Part shown: in pieces, positions 41,555-51,585 of the stretch
Layout: each line of letters starts with the position of its first letter
How positions within the stretch are numbered: the first letter of the stretch is position 1
Assembly (NCBI RefSeq): GCF_022647325.1
Contig: NZ_CP071405.1
Location: 372,001-436,000 of the forward strand
DNA: 64,000 nucleotides
Direction of reading: 5' to 3'
Source: Pantoea deleyi
GTDB taxonomy: Bacteria > Pseudomonadota > Gammaproteobacteria > Enterobacterales > Enterobacteriaceae
The notes under the pieces: model-generated
The model's input: only the letters and a program-made list of their open reading frames with translations
The model's database searches: none
What the model was told of the DNA's origin: nothing
Translations under genes and position numbers: made by a program

Positions 41555-42127
41555 ATGTTTAAACGTACTTTAGCAGCGGCCTTCACCCTGTTAGCGCTCT
41601 CTTCCGTTTCTGTCCAGGCGCTGGCCGCAAAAGGTGACACCCACGTTCTGCTCACCACCTCCGCCGGCAATATCGAACTCGAACTGAATAACCAGAAAGC
41701 GCCGGTCTCCGTGAAAAACTTCGTTGATTACGTGAACAGCGGTTTCTATAACAACACCATTTTTCATCGCGTGATCCCGGGCTTTATGGTGCAGGGTGGG
41801 GGATTCACCACCGATATGCAGCAGAAGCAGACCAACGCGCCGATCAAAAACGAAGCTGACAATGGCCTGCGTAACCTGCGTGGCACCATCTCGATGGCGC
41901 GTACCGCCGACAAAGACAGCGCGACCAGCCAGTTCTTCCTGAACGTGGCGGACAATGCGTTCCTCGACCACGGACAGCGTGATTTTGGCTATGCCGTGTT
42001 TGGTAAGATCGTGAAAGGTCAGGATGTGGTAGAAAAAATTTCGCAGGTGCCAACCAAAGATGTTGGCCCTTACCAGAATGTCCCGTCCAAACCGGTTGTC
42101 ATTCTCTCCGCCAAAGTCCTGCCTTAA
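41555..42127 (+). CDS. ppiA: Periplasmic peptidyl-prolyl isomerase PpiA
   Basis: Cyclophilin-type isomerase of the periplasm. The 190-residue protein has a signal peptide cut after ALA near residue 24, then the cyclophilin domain with [15 protein letters not shown] and the [19 protein letters not shown] block, typical of bacterial cyclophilins. The start at 41555 is preceded by AGGTAAGGA; the frame upstream has no signal peptide character. Confidence 0.96.
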   Translation: MFKRTLAAAFTLLALSSVSVQALAAKGDTHVLLTTSAGNIELELNNQKAPVSVKNFVDYVNSGFYNNTIFHRVIPGFMVQGGGFTTDMQQKQTNAPIKNEADNGLRNLRGTISMARTADKDSATSQFFLNVADNAFLDHGQRDFGYAVFGKIVKGQDVVEKISQVPTKDVGPYQNVPSKPVVILSAKVLP

Positions 42128-42138
42128 GCCTCCCTGTT

Positions 42139-42154
42139 GCCCTCTCCGGAGGGC
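42139..42154 (+). terminator. Hairpin after ppiA
   Basis: A 6-bp stem (42139-42144 with 42149-42154) with a stable TCCG loop lies 11 bases after the ppiA stop. It has no U-tract. Confidence 0.5.
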
Positions 42155-42227
42155 GACAGCCTGCCGCCTCCGGCAAAGCCAGAATTTGCTCTTATACTTA
42201 GGGCAAAAAACCTGAGCAGGAGGCGGT

Positions 42228-42398
42228 ATGGCGAACAGACTCACCGAAAAACAGAAAGTCACCCTGTGGCAGCAGCGGCGTAGCGCCAGCTATCAGGCCA
42301 GTTGCCGTCTGGAGGGCTTTGCACCGAATGAAACCAGCGTTAACAGCGATGATGCGGCGGCACGCCTGGCGTCCCTGAGGAGGCAATATGGACTCTAA
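42228..42398 (+). CDS. yhfG: YhfG, antitoxin partner of Fic
   Basis: A 56-residue protein beginning MANRLTEKQKVTLWQQ, after AGGAGG. YhfG-type proteins (FicA) bind Fic and block its adenylyltransferase activity with a Ser/Thr-x3-Glu-Gly/Asn helix. Here SCRLEG near residues 25-30 fits this motif. The gene overlaps the start of fic by 11 bases, so the two are translationally coupled. A TATACT -10 at 42193-42198 could give the pair its own promoter, possibly sigma-S-like; this is inference. Confidence 0.85.
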   Translation: MANRLTEKQKVTLWQQRRSASYQASCRLEGFAPNETSVNSDDAAARLASLRRQYGL

Positions 42399-42981
42399 CA
42401 GCGCCGTCAGTCAGGATCCTTACCTGTGGCAGCATGACAACGTGCTGAAAAACCTGGCCGATATTCACGATGCCGCCCAGCTGCGCAAGGCGGAGCTGAG
42501 CTTCAGCGCGGCGCGGGCCGCGACACTGGAACTGGGCCCGCGCAATCCGGGGCTGCCCTATCTGCGTCTGATCCACCGCACGCTGTTCCAGGATATCTAC
42601 AGCTGGGCGGGTGAGCTGCGCACCATCGATATCTGGCGCGATGAGACGCCCTTCTGCCATTTCGAATATATCGAAAAAGAGGGCAACGCGCTGATGGCCG
42701 CGCTGGAGGAGGAGAAGGGGCTGGCGGAGCTGCCGCGCGAGGAGTTTATCCGCCGCATCGCGCACTACTATTGTGAAATCAATATGCTGCACCCGTTTCG
42801 TCACGGGAATGGCCGCGCACAGCGCATCTTCTTCGAACAGCTGGCGCTGCATGCCGGTTATCTGCTGTCGTGGGAAGAGACGGATGCGGAAAGCTGGAAA
42901 GCGGCGAATCAGGCTGGCGTGGCCGGCGATCTGGAACCGCTGGAGCAGGTGTTTGCGAAAGTGGTGAGTGAGGCAGCTTAA
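42388..42981 (+). CDS. fic: Fic-domain protein
   Basis: The 197-residue class I Fic protein would attach AMP or a related group to target proteins. The Fic motif lies at 135-146 and reads HPFRHGNGRAQR. The catalytic His135 and the GNGR nucleotide-binding turn are intact, but position 139, normally Asp or Glu (magnesium ligand), is His. The flap segment TPFCHFEYIE is near residue 88. It is coupled to yhfG and followed by pabA after 41 bases, the E. coli order. E. coli Fic also has a degenerate motif, as I recall. Confidence 0.93.
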   Translation: MDSNSAVSQDPYLWQHDNVLKNLADIHDAAQLRKAELSFSAARAATLELGPRNPGLPYLRLIHRTLFQDIYSWAGELRTIDIWRDETPFCHFEYIEKEGNALMAALEEEKGLAELPREEFIRRIAHYYCEINMLHPFRHGNGRAQRIFFEQLALHAGYLLSWEETDAESWKAANQAGVAGDLEPLEQVFAKVVSEAA

Positions 42982-43022
42982 CCGCGTAGAATAGCGGCGC
43001 GGGTTATCACTCTGGATGGTTC

Positions 43023-43598
43023 ATGCTGCTGCTTATCGACAACTACGACTCCTTTACCTGGAATCTTTATCAATATTTCTGTGAACTGGGCGCAGAAGTG
43101 CAGGTGGTGCGCAATGATGCCATCACCCTGGCACAGATGGCGGCCTTACCGCTGACCCATCTGGTGATCTCGCCAGGTCCCTGCACGCCGTCGGAGTCGG
43201 GAATTTCGCTGGCGGCGATCAGGCACTTTGCCGGTCAGCTGCCGGTGCTGGGTGTCTGCCTGGGGCATCAGGCGATCGCCCAGGCGTATGGCGCACAGGT
43301 GGTGCGGGCGCGTCAGGTGATGCACGGCAAAACGTCCGCTATTCAGCACACCGGTCAGGGTGTGTTTCGCGATCTCAATAATCCCCTGACCGTGACCCGC
43401 TACCATTCGCTGATTGTGCAGCGTGATTCCCTGCCGGACGATTTTGAGATAACGGCCTGGACGGTGCGTGACGGCGAACCCGACGAAATCATGGGATTCC
43501 GCCACAAGACCCTTGCCCTGGAGGGCGTGCAGTTCCATCCCGAGAGCATTCTCAGCGAACAGGGCCACCAGCTGCTGCGCAATTTCCTGACGCAATAA
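43023..43598 (+). CDS. pabA: Aminodeoxychorismate synthase glutaminase PabA
   Basis: Glutamine amidotransferase subunit supplying ammonia to PabB for p-aminobenzoate (folate) synthesis. The 191-residue class I domain has Cys79 in GVCLGHQAI and the His-Glu pair in VQFHPESI near 168-172. It also resembles TrpG, but the yhfG-fic-pabA-argD context favours PabA. Confidence 0.95.
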   Translation: MLLLIDNYDSFTWNLYQYFCELGAEVQVVRNDAITLAQMAALPLTHLVISPGPCTPSESGISLAAIRHFAGQLPVLGVCLGHQAIAQAYGAQVVRARQVMHGKTSAIQHTGQGVFRDLNNPLTVTRYHSLIVQRDSLPDDFEITAWTVRDGEPDEIMGFRHKTLALEGVQFHPESILSEQGHQLLRNFLTQ

Positions 43599-43608
43599 GT
43601 TGCCTTTG

Positions 43609-44900
<1,292 letters not shown>

Positions 44901-44901
44901 A

Positions 44902-46977
44902 TCAGCGCTTCCGTAAATGCCGGATCAGCCAGCGGCCATGTTGCGGTCGCTGGCTCCACGCCAGCGATGAGATGGTGTGCATCACGCTCAGATGATCGAG
45001 GATGCGCCGCACATGCTGCTCCACGACCGTAACCGGCCCCTCACTGATATTCTCCAGCTCATCCAGCAGGTTGACCTGCGAGCTTGCACCCTCATACTCC
45101 AGCCGCTGCTGACACCGCTGCAGCGCGATTTCACAGGATTGCAGATAGCGCTCGGCCAGCGAGGCGGTGAGCATGGTGTGTTCGCGCGCCAGAATCGTCA
45201 TCGCATTGATATGCTCGACGATAAACTGGCTGTGCGTCACCCAGAGCCGCATATCTTTCAGATACTGGGCGTTGAACGCCGGTTCCTGCATCGCCTGATT
45301 AAGGGAGTTGAACAGCGCATTGTGTGCCTGATTCACCTGCACGCGCTGGTAAGCCAGCTTGCCGGGCGATTGCTCATCGCCCAGCAGCAGCCGCAGCGCA
45401 TCCTGATAGGTTTCCAGGGCATCATGCGCGTTCTGCCGCAGCAGGCCACTCTGCCACTGCGGCCAGAGCCAGAGCATTCCGCCAAAGGCGATCAGACAGC
45501 CCATCAGCGTATCCATCAGGCGCGGCAGCAGAAACTGCGCGCCGTTCAGCGACAGCAGCTGCAGCGAGTAGACGGCGGTCACCGTGAAGCCAATCATCGA
45601 CCAGCCATAAAACTGACGGGTAAAGCGATAGCTGATAAAGGTGATGGCCAGCATGATCAGCAGCACCAGCGACTCCGGCACCGCCAGACGCAGCGTGGCG
45701 GCCGCGATCACCAGCCCGGCAAAGGTGCCCAGCGCCCGGTGCTGAATGCGGACGCGGGTGGCGCTGTAGCCGTTCTGGCTGACGAACATAATGGTCATCA
45801 GGATCCAGTAGGGCTTGGGAATGTTGAAGAACAGCGCCAGCGCGCTGCCCAGCATCAGCATGACCGCAAAGCGTCCGGCGGTACGCAGCGACGAGGAGCG
45901 CAGCGAGAGATAGCTGCGCAGGGCGGGCAGCAGCGGCAGACGACGCTGGCGATCGGCCATCAGGTCGCGCTGATAGAGCGGTTTCTGCGTGCGCAGGACC
46001 CGGGCAATCCGGTTGAAGTGATAGAGGCAGAAGTGCCCCACCGGATTGTCGGGATGCTGCCAGGTGATTTTCTCCAGCGCGCCGAGCTGTTTATCCATCG
46101 CGAAGCGCTCGGGTAACCGGTGATAGAGGATGTTATCCGCCAGCACCCGCAGCCGGGCCGAGATGGTTTTGGCATTCCAGCGGATCACCGCTTCGGCATG
46201 GCTCTGCTCGACCAGCTTCTGCACCTCTTCCGGCCGATGCAGGCTGACCGAGATATGCTCCTGCAGATCCAGCGCCACCTGAAAGGCGCGCGTCAGCCGC
46301 TTGTGGCTGTGGTCGCGGCTGGCCGACAGCATGTGCATCTGCTGATAACAGGTGTTGATCAGATCGACCACCTTCTGCTGACGAGCCAGCAGCGGCGGCA
46401 GGGCCTTCTCCGGATCGGTCAGCTGCGTCAGCAGGGTATATTTGGCGTCGCAGTAGTTGGCCAGCTCGCGGTAGATCAGGCTCAGGCTCTCGCGCATCGG
46501 CTGCTCTTTCCAGAGCCAGAACCAGAACCAGTTAAACAGCCCGTACCAGAGCGTACCGCCGATATAGAGCAGCGGCGGAACATAGATCGGCATGCGCCCG
46601 ATCAGGCTCAGGGTAAAGATGGCGGCGATAAGGGTGCCGGGCAGCAGGCGGCCATGCAGCGGGCTGATCTCCCCGGTTACGCCGAGCAGCAGCGGCATAA
46701 TAAACAGGATCAGCGGCAGCGGCACCGCCTGCAGGGTGAGCCACTGGATCAGGAAGCTGCCGAGGGCAAACAGGCTGCCACCGACGATCAGGCGTTTGAA
46801 GAAGCGTTTATGCGGCGTATCCAGACCGGCGATGTTGCAGCAGGCGGGCACCAGTGAGAAGAGCAGACCCTTTTGCAGGTCGCCAGCCAGCCAGCCCAGC
46901 GCCACCGGCAGGCAGAGCACCAGCGTTTGCCGCAGGGCGTAGTTCACTTCAGGATGGTAGATTATTCGACGCCACAT
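44902..46977 (-). CDS. yhfK: YhfK, FUSC-family inner-membrane protein
   Basis: A 691-residue protein of the YccS/YhfK family, related to aromatic-acid exporters and fusaric acid resistance proteins. Two membrane blocks are seen, about residues 15-160 and 375-510 (IPKPYWILMTIMFVSQNGYS starts the second), each followed by a cytoplasmic helical domain. The transported substrate is unknown. It lies downstream of crp on the same strand, with the crp terminator between them. Confidence 0.93.
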   Translation of the reverse strand: MWRRIIYHPEVNYALRQTLVLCLPVALGWLAGDLQKGLLFSLVPACCNIAGLDTPHKRFFKRLIVGGSLFALGSFLIQWLTLQAVPLPLILFIMPLLLGVTGEISPLHGRLLPGTLIAAIFTLSLIGRMPIYVPPLLYIGGTLWYGLFNWFWFWLWKEQPMRESLSLIYRELANYCDAKYTLLTQLTDPEKALPPLLARQQKVVDLINTCYQQMHMLSASRDHSHKRLTRAFQVALDLQEHISVSLHRPEEVQKLVEQSHAEAVIRWNAKTISARLRVLADNILYHRLPERFAMDKQLGALEKITWQHPDNPVGHFCLYHFNRIARVLRTQKPLYQRDLMADRQRRLPLLPALRSYLSLRSSSLRTAGRFAVMLMLGSALALFFNIPKPYWILMTIMFVSQNGYSATRVRIQHRALGTFAGLVIAAATLRLAVPESLVLLIMLAITFISYRFTRQFYGWSMIGFTVTAVYSLQLLSLNGAQFLLPRLMDTLMGCLIAFGGMLWLWPQWQSGLLRQNAHDALETYQDALRLLLGDEQSPGKLAYQRVQVNQAHNALFNSLNQAMQEPAFNAQYLKDMRLWVTHSQFIVEHINAMTILAREHTMLTASLAERYLQSCEIALQRCQQRLEYEGASSQVNLLDELENISEGPVTVVEQHVRRILDHLSVMHTISSLAWSQRPQHGRWLIRHLRKR

Positions 46978-46990
46978 CGGCTCAGCACAA

Positions 46991-47022
46991 ACAATAACGG
47001 CGTGATGTTGCCATCACGCCGT
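46991..47022 (-). terminator. Terminator of crp
   Basis: An 11-bp perfect stem (46997-47007 with 47012-47022) with a 4-base loop is followed on the minus strand by TATTGTTTG. It lies 12 bases after the crp stop. Confidence 0.88.
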
Positions 47023-47034
47023 GGGTGACAGGAA

Positions 47035-47667
47035 TCAGCGGGTGCCGTAAACGACGATGGTTTTGCCGTGTGCAGAGATCAGGTTCTGATCTTCCAGCAT
47101 CTTCAGAATACGGCCCACGGTTTCACGTGAACACCCTACAATCTGGCCAATTTCCTGACGCGTAATTTTAATTTGCATGCCGTCGGGATGCGTCATGGCA
47201 TCTGGCTGTTTCGCCAGGTTAAGCAGGGTCTGTGCAATGCGTCCGGTAACGTCGAGGAAAGCGAGGTTACCCACTTTTTCGGACGTGACCTGCAGGCGAC
47301 GCGCCATCTGCGACGAGAGTCGCATCAGGATGTCAGGGTTCACCTGGATCAGCTGACGGAATTTCTTATACGAAATCTCTGCCACTTCACACGCGCTTTT
47401 CGCACGTACCCAGGCGCTGCGCTCCTGGCCTTCTTCGAACAGGCCAAGCTCACCAATAAAATCACCCTGATTCAGGTAGGAAAGAATCATCTCTTTGCCT
47501 TCTTCATCTTTAATCAGAACCGCGACGGAACCTTTCACGATGTAGTAAAGCGTTTCTGCTTTTTCACCTTGATGAATCAGCGTACTTTTGGATGGATACT
47601 TGTGAATATGGCAATGGGACAGGAACCATTCGAGTGTAGGGTCTGTTTGCGGTTTGCCGAGAACCAT
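47035..47667 (-). CDS. crp: cAMP receptor protein CRP
   Basis: Global regulator of carbon use. The 210-residue protein has the cyclic-nucleotide-binding domain ([37 protein letters not shown] binds cAMP) and the helix-turn-helix with recognition helix [10 protein letters not shown]. It appears essentially identical to E. coli CRP. It is divergent from yhfA, as in E. coli. Likely targets in this window include the tsgA-ppiA site. Confidence 0.99.
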   Translation of the reverse strand: MVLGKPQTDPTLEWFLSHCHIHKYPSKSTLIHQGEKAETLYYIVKGSVAVLIKDEEGKEMILSYLNQGDFIGELGLFEEGQERSAWVRAKSACEVAEISYKKFRQLIQVNPDILMRLSSQMARRLQVTSEKVGNLAFLDVTGRIAQTLLNLAKQPDAMTHPDGMQIKITRQEIGQIVGCSRETVGRILKMLEDQNLISAHGKTIVVYGTR

Positions 47668-47971
47668 TCGCTATTATCCTCTGTTGTAATCGTGCCCAAA
47701 ATACAGGGGGCAGTTTTCCCTGTCAGGCGGTGAAAGCTTCAAGCGTTTTCCATTTCAGGAAATTATTCGGGCCGCATCAGGCGCAGTGCGCATCATTCTT
47801 CCCGGCTTCGTCATCGGGTGACGAAAAATATTTTCAGCACTGTTTGTAGCACAGCTTTAGCCGACTGTCTTCTGTTGTCTCGCTTCAGCTACGGGCGGAT
47901 TTCTCCGGATTGCTGTTTACCAGGGGAAAGCGTACTCTGGCGGCAAAACAGTGTATTCCGGAGCAAAAAAC
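47668..47971. other. 304-base divergent region between crp and yhfA
   Basis: No gene is seen. It must hold the crp promoters and that of yhfA. A 7-bp inverted repeat lies at 47807-47813 and 47819-47825 with a 5-base loop. I could not see a good CRP consensus site for autoregulation. Confidence 0.5.
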
Positions 47972-48376
47972 ATGCAGGCAAGAGTGAAGTGGGTAGAAGG
48001 GCTGACATTCCTCGGAGAATCCTCATCCGGCCATCAGATCCTGATGGATGGTAATTCAGGGGATAAAGCGCCCAGCCCAATGGAGATGGTGCTGATGGCG
48101 GCGGGCGGATGCAGCGCGATCGATGTGGTCTCAATTCTGCAAAAAGGCCGCAACGATGTGGCTGATTGTGAAGTAAAACTGACCTCAGAACGTCGTGAAG
48201 AGGCGCCGCGAATCTTTACGCACATCAACCTGCATTTTATCGTCAGTGGCAAAGCGCTCCAGGATAAAGCGGTCTCACGCGCGGTGGATCTTTCGGCGGA
48301 AAAATATTGCTCGGTCGCCATCATGCTGGGCAAAGGCGTGACGATCACGCACAGCTACGAAGTGATCGCGCTGTAA
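47972..48376 (+). CDS. yhfA: OsmC-family protein YhfA
   Basis: A 134-residue OsmC/Ohr-like protein, a family that includes thiol peroxidases. Cys50 and Cys115 are at the family positions (AAGGCSAIDVV; AEKYCSVAIM), which suggests peroxidase chemistry but is not proof. The start at 47972 (MQARVKWVEG) matches E. coli. It is divergent from crp. Confidence 0.93.
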   Translation: MQARVKWVEGLTFLGESSSGHQILMDGNSGDKAPSPMEMVLMAAGGCSAIDVVSILQKGRNDVADCEVKLTSERREEAPRIFTHINLHFIVSGKALQDKAVSRAVDLSAEKYCSVAIMLGKGVTITHSYEVIAL

Positions 48377-48752
48377 CCGTCATCGGTGTTTGAGGTTGCC
48401 GGTAGTCTGTTGTCAGACCTTAGCATCGCAGAGAGTCTGCGTTGAGACAGTGATGGCGCAGCGAAGCGGGTCAGATCGGTAAAGCCGCAACGTCCGCCCT
48501 TTATGGCATGCTCTGCCCGCGCCCTCCTGGCGCGGGACACTTTCCGCTTCTGACGCTCTTCCCTGCCTGCTGAACTTTTCTGTTACGGCCAGATGCTTTC
48601 TGCCCGCGGTTGTCTATCGCGGCCTGACTGAAACCGGATGCGGCTACCGGACGTCTGCTTCCTGAAGCCTGCTCAGCGAGTTAAGCTTATCCGCTGCGAT
48701 AACATTGCCTGCTCTGGTTTTTAAACCGTCTGAAGAGCGCTTTCCTGGCCCC
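48377..48752. other. 376-base gap between yhfA and prkB
   Basis: Nothing can be assigned. The genes at both sides end here (convergent), so no promoter is expected, yet it is unusually long. One strong hairpin is present: an 8-bp stem (about 48517-48524 with 48530-48537) with a 5-base loop and no U-tract. Open frames within it lack features of real genes. Confidence 0.5.
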
Positions 48753-49622
48753 TTACTCTATCCGTTTGCCTTCCATCAGCCGTTTCACCAGCGGGCCCAT
48801 AATGAGCTCCATCGCCAGACCCATTTTGCCGCCCGGCACCACCAGCGTATTGATGTGCGAGATAAAGGAGCCCTGCAACATCGCCAGCAGATAGGGGAAG
48901 TCGATATCTTCCAGCGCCTGAAAGTGAATCACGACAAAACTCTCATCCAGCGACGGGATGGCACGGGCGGCGAACGGGTTGGAGGTGTCCACGGTCGGGA
49001 CGCGCTGGAAGTTGATATGGGTGCGGGAGAACTGGGGCGTAATGAAGTTAATGTAATCCTCCATCGACCGGACCACCGAGTCCATCACCGCCTCACGGGA
49101 ATGGCCGCGCTCGCCGGTATCGCGCACCAGCTTCTGGATCCACTCAAGGTTAACAATCGGCACCACGCCAACCAGCAGATCGACCTGCTCCGCCACGTTG
49201 TGCTGCGCCGTCACCACGCCGCCGTGCAGCCCCTCATAGAAAAGAATATCGGTGTTCTGCGGCAGCGGCTGCCACGGCGTAAAGGTACCCGGTACCTGAT
49301 TCCACGGCACCGCCTCATCGTAGGTGTGCAGATATTTGCGCGACTGCCCCTGTCCGCTATAGCCATACTCTTTAAAGCTCTGCTCCAGCAGGCCAAAGTC
49401 ATTGGCTTCGGGGCCGAAGTAGCTGACGTGACGTCCTAAATCGCGCGCCTTACGAATCGCCATATCCATCTCAGGACGGGTAAAACGGTGAAAACTGTCG
49501 CCTTCCAGCTCCGCCGCACGAAGATCAAGCTGCTGAAAGATTTTGCGAAACGCGAGGCTGGTGGTGGTGGTTCCTGCACCGCTGGAACCGGTCACCGCGA
49601 TAATAGGATGACGTGCAGACAT
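48753..49622 (-). CDS. prkB: Phosphoribulokinase-like protein PrkB
   Basis: A 289-residue P-loop kinase of the phosphoribulokinase/uridine kinase superfamily, with GSSGAGTTTTSLAF near residue 12 and an FYEGLHGGV block near 160. Enteric PrkB has no Calvin cycle partner; its substrate is unknown. yheU and yheT lie upstream on the same strand. Confidence 0.92.
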   Translation of the reverse strand: MSARHPIIAVTGSSGAGTTTTSLAFRKIFQQLDLRAAELEGDSFHRFTRPEMDMAIRKARDLGRHVSYFGPEANDFGLLEQSFKEYGYSGQGQSRKYLHTYDEAVPWNQVPGTFTPWQPLPQNTDILFYEGLHGGVVTAQHNVAEQVDLLVGVVPIVNLEWIQKLVRDTGERGHSREAVMDSVVRSMEDYINFITPQFSRTHINFQRVPTVDTSNPFAARAIPSLDESFVVIHFQALEDIDFPYLLAMLQGSFISHINTLVVPGGKMGLAMELIMGPLVKRLMEGKRIE

Positions 49623-49683
49623 AGAGAAGCTCCCTGTGAGATCGGGTAACAGGCATTGTTAGCATGAAATGGCAGCAGGCGCA

Positions 49684-49902
49684 TCAGCCATGAAAGGCGT
49701 TGCGCGGCATAATATTGACCGATTCATGCAGTTCCGACCACACCAGTACCACTTCACCGCTTTCCAGCTGGCGTCGTACATCCGCCACTTTGTCCAGCAG
49801 GCTGCGCTCCTGCTCGCCGTAGTCTGTGCCTTCGCGCAGCACAAAGGTTTCAATCAGGTTTTCAAGGGTCTCAGGCGAGACCTGTTGCCAGGGAATAATC
49901 AC
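49684..49902 (-). CDS. yheU: YheU, small conserved protein
   Basis: A 72-residue UPF0270-type protein of unknown function. It starts with GTG at 49902, giving [20 protein letters not shown], the family N-terminus; the frame is open farther upstream only because it overlaps yheT. It begins 4 bases after the yheT stop, so the two are coupled. The C-terminus [16 protein letters not shown] is strongly conserved. Confidence 0.9.
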   Translation of the reverse strand: MIIPWQQVSPETLENLIETFVLREGTDYGEQERSLLDKVADVRRQLESGEVVLVWSELHESVNIMPRNAFHG

Positions 49903-49906
49903 GAGA

Positions 49907-50923
49907 TCAGTTATCCAGAAAAGGGGCGATCCACTGAGGGATGCGCTGTTCCAGCCACATTTCAGGCTGGCGTAATGTGCCGCCGACAAAACCTACGTGG
50001 CCGCCGTGTGATGTCAGTTGATACGTAATAGTGGCAGATAATTGACCGCTCTGCGGGATCACCTCATCACTCATAAAGGGATCGTCACGGGCGTGCAGGA
50101 TCAGCAGCGGTTTTTCTACCTGCTTCAGCCAGGGCATGGCGCTGGCGCGATGATAGTAATCTGCCGCATCCAGAAAACCGTGGGCGCGTGCCGTAATTGC
50201 ATCATCGAAATCGCGCAGCCGCCGCAGCGCCTTCAGCTCCGCCAGATTCACCGGCAGCGTGTCCGGCCAGGCGTGCAGCTTACGGCGGGCATTCTTCTTG
50301 AGCTGGGCCAGCAGATAGTGCTGGTAGAAGCGTGAAAAACCGCGTTCCAGTCTGACGCTGCAGGGTGCCAGCAGCAGCGGCGCGGAAACAATTACACCGG
50401 CGTCGACCTCTGCGGCGGCGCCCTCCTGACCCAGCAGGCAGCCCAGCATGTTGCCGCCCAGCGAAAACCCCACGGCGGCGGTGGGCACGCGGCCCCAGCG
50501 GGTGTGCAGCCAGCGCAGGAAAAAGCGGGCGTCGTCGGTTTCACCGGAGTGATAGATGCGGTTCAGCCGGTTAGGCTCGCCGCTGCAGCCGCGAAAATGC
50601 ATCACCGCCGCCAGCCAGCCGCGCGCGCGACAGATCGCCATCAGGCCGTGAATATAGGGGCTGTGAAAACTCCCCTCCAGCCCGTGAAACAGCACCACGC
50701 GTGGCTTATGCTGCGCAGAGTGCGGATCTTCACTCCAGGCGAGATCGACAAAATCGCCATCGGGCAGATCGAGACGCTGCCAGTGGGGAACCAGCGTGCT
50801 GCGTCGGCGTAACAGACGCGGCAGCATCGTCTGCAGGTGCGCGTTTCGCAGCCCGGCAGGCGGCATGAACTGCTCGTTTTCCGGTCCGGTAAATTTCATG
50901 TGGTAAAAGCTTGTCTGTTCCAT
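49907..50923 (-). CDS. yheT: Alpha/beta hydrolase YheT
   Basis: A 338-residue hydrolase of the ABHD1/YheT family. The nucleophile Ser lies in GFSLGGN, the catalytic Asp in HARDDPFM and the His in [18 protein letters not shown] is a family signature. Substrate unknown, likely an ester. It is divergent from the LysE-type gene with 58 bases between. Confidence 0.93.
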   Translation of the reverse strand: MEQTSFYHMKFTGPENEQFMPPAGLRNAHLQTMLPRLLRRRSTLVPHWQRLDLPDGDFVDLAWSEDPHSAQHKPRVVLFHGLEGSFHSPYIHGLMAICRARGWLAAVMHFRGCSGEPNRLNRIYHSGETDDARFFLRWLHTRWGRVPTAAVGFSLGGNMLGCLLGQEGAAAEVDAGVIVSAPLLLAPCSVRLERGFSRFYQHYLLAQLKKNARRKLHAWPDTLPVNLAELKALRRLRDFDDAITARAHGFLDAADYYHRASAMPWLKQVEKPLLILHARDDPFMSDEVIPQSGQLSATITYQLTSHGGHVGFVGGTLRQPEMWLEQRIPQWIAPFLDN

Positions 50924-50981
50924 ATCACACTGTTAGCTTCGATAGGTTTTTTCTTGCCGGGGCAGGGAGTACCCGATTGTC

Positions 50982-51584
50982 ATGGAACTGAGTCTTTTCT
51001 TATCAATGTTGGGCTTTCTCTGGGTCGCGGCGATCACGCCCGGCCCCAATAATATGTTACTCACCGCCTCGGGCGCTAATTTTGGCTTCATGCGCACCTT
51101 TCCACTGATGATTGGCATCATGATCGGGATGCAGGTGATGCTGCTGATGGTGGCCTTTGGCGTGGGGGGGCTGATCCTGCTCTATCCTTCGCTGCATCTG
51201 GTGCTGAAAATTGCCGGCAGCCTCTATCTGCTCTGGCTGGCGTGGAAAATCGCCACCGCCAGTTACGAAAAGCTGGAGACCGATGCGGCACCCGATGCGC
51301 CCATGCCGTTCTGGCAGGGTGGGCTGCTGCAGCTGATCAATCCCAAGGCCTGGCTGATGGCGCTGGGCGCGGTCGCCAGCTTCAGCCTGGCCGGTGACGC
51401 CTATCGTCACTCTGTGATGGCGATCAGCGTCGGCATGTTTATGGTTAACCTGGTGTCTGGCGTCATCTGGATGGGATTTGGCGCGATGATTGGCCGCATC
51501 CTGCGCAGCCGTCGCGCCTGGAAAATCTTTAACGTGGCGATGGGGCTGCTGACCGCTGCCTGCGTCCTGTTAATCTGGCACTGA
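50982..51584 (+). CDS. LysE/RhtB-family exporter
   Basis: A 200-residue inner-membrane protein with about six hydrophobic segments and the family motif AITPGPNNMLL near residue 18. The family exports amino acids and derivatives; cysteine or O-acetylserine exporters such as EamB are similar in type, but the substrate cannot be told. It ends one base before the stop of the convergent LacI-type gene. It is not part of this region in E. coli and marks the start of an accessory block. Confidence 0.83.
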   Translation: MELSLFLSMLGFLWVAAITPGPNNMLLTASGANFGFMRTFPLMIGIMIGMQVMLLMVAFGVGGLILLYPSLHLVLKIAGSLYLLWLAWKIATASYEKLETDAAPDAPMPFWQGGLLQLINPKAWLMALGAVASFSLAGDAYRHSVMAISVGMFMVNLVSGVIWMGFGAMIGRILRSRRAWKIFNVAMGLLTAACVLLIWH

Positions 51585-51585
51585 G

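Noticed and set aside
44977..46116. 379-codon open frame antisense to yhfK
   Set aside because: Gln/Arg/His-rich shadow of a membrane protein gene; no start signal.
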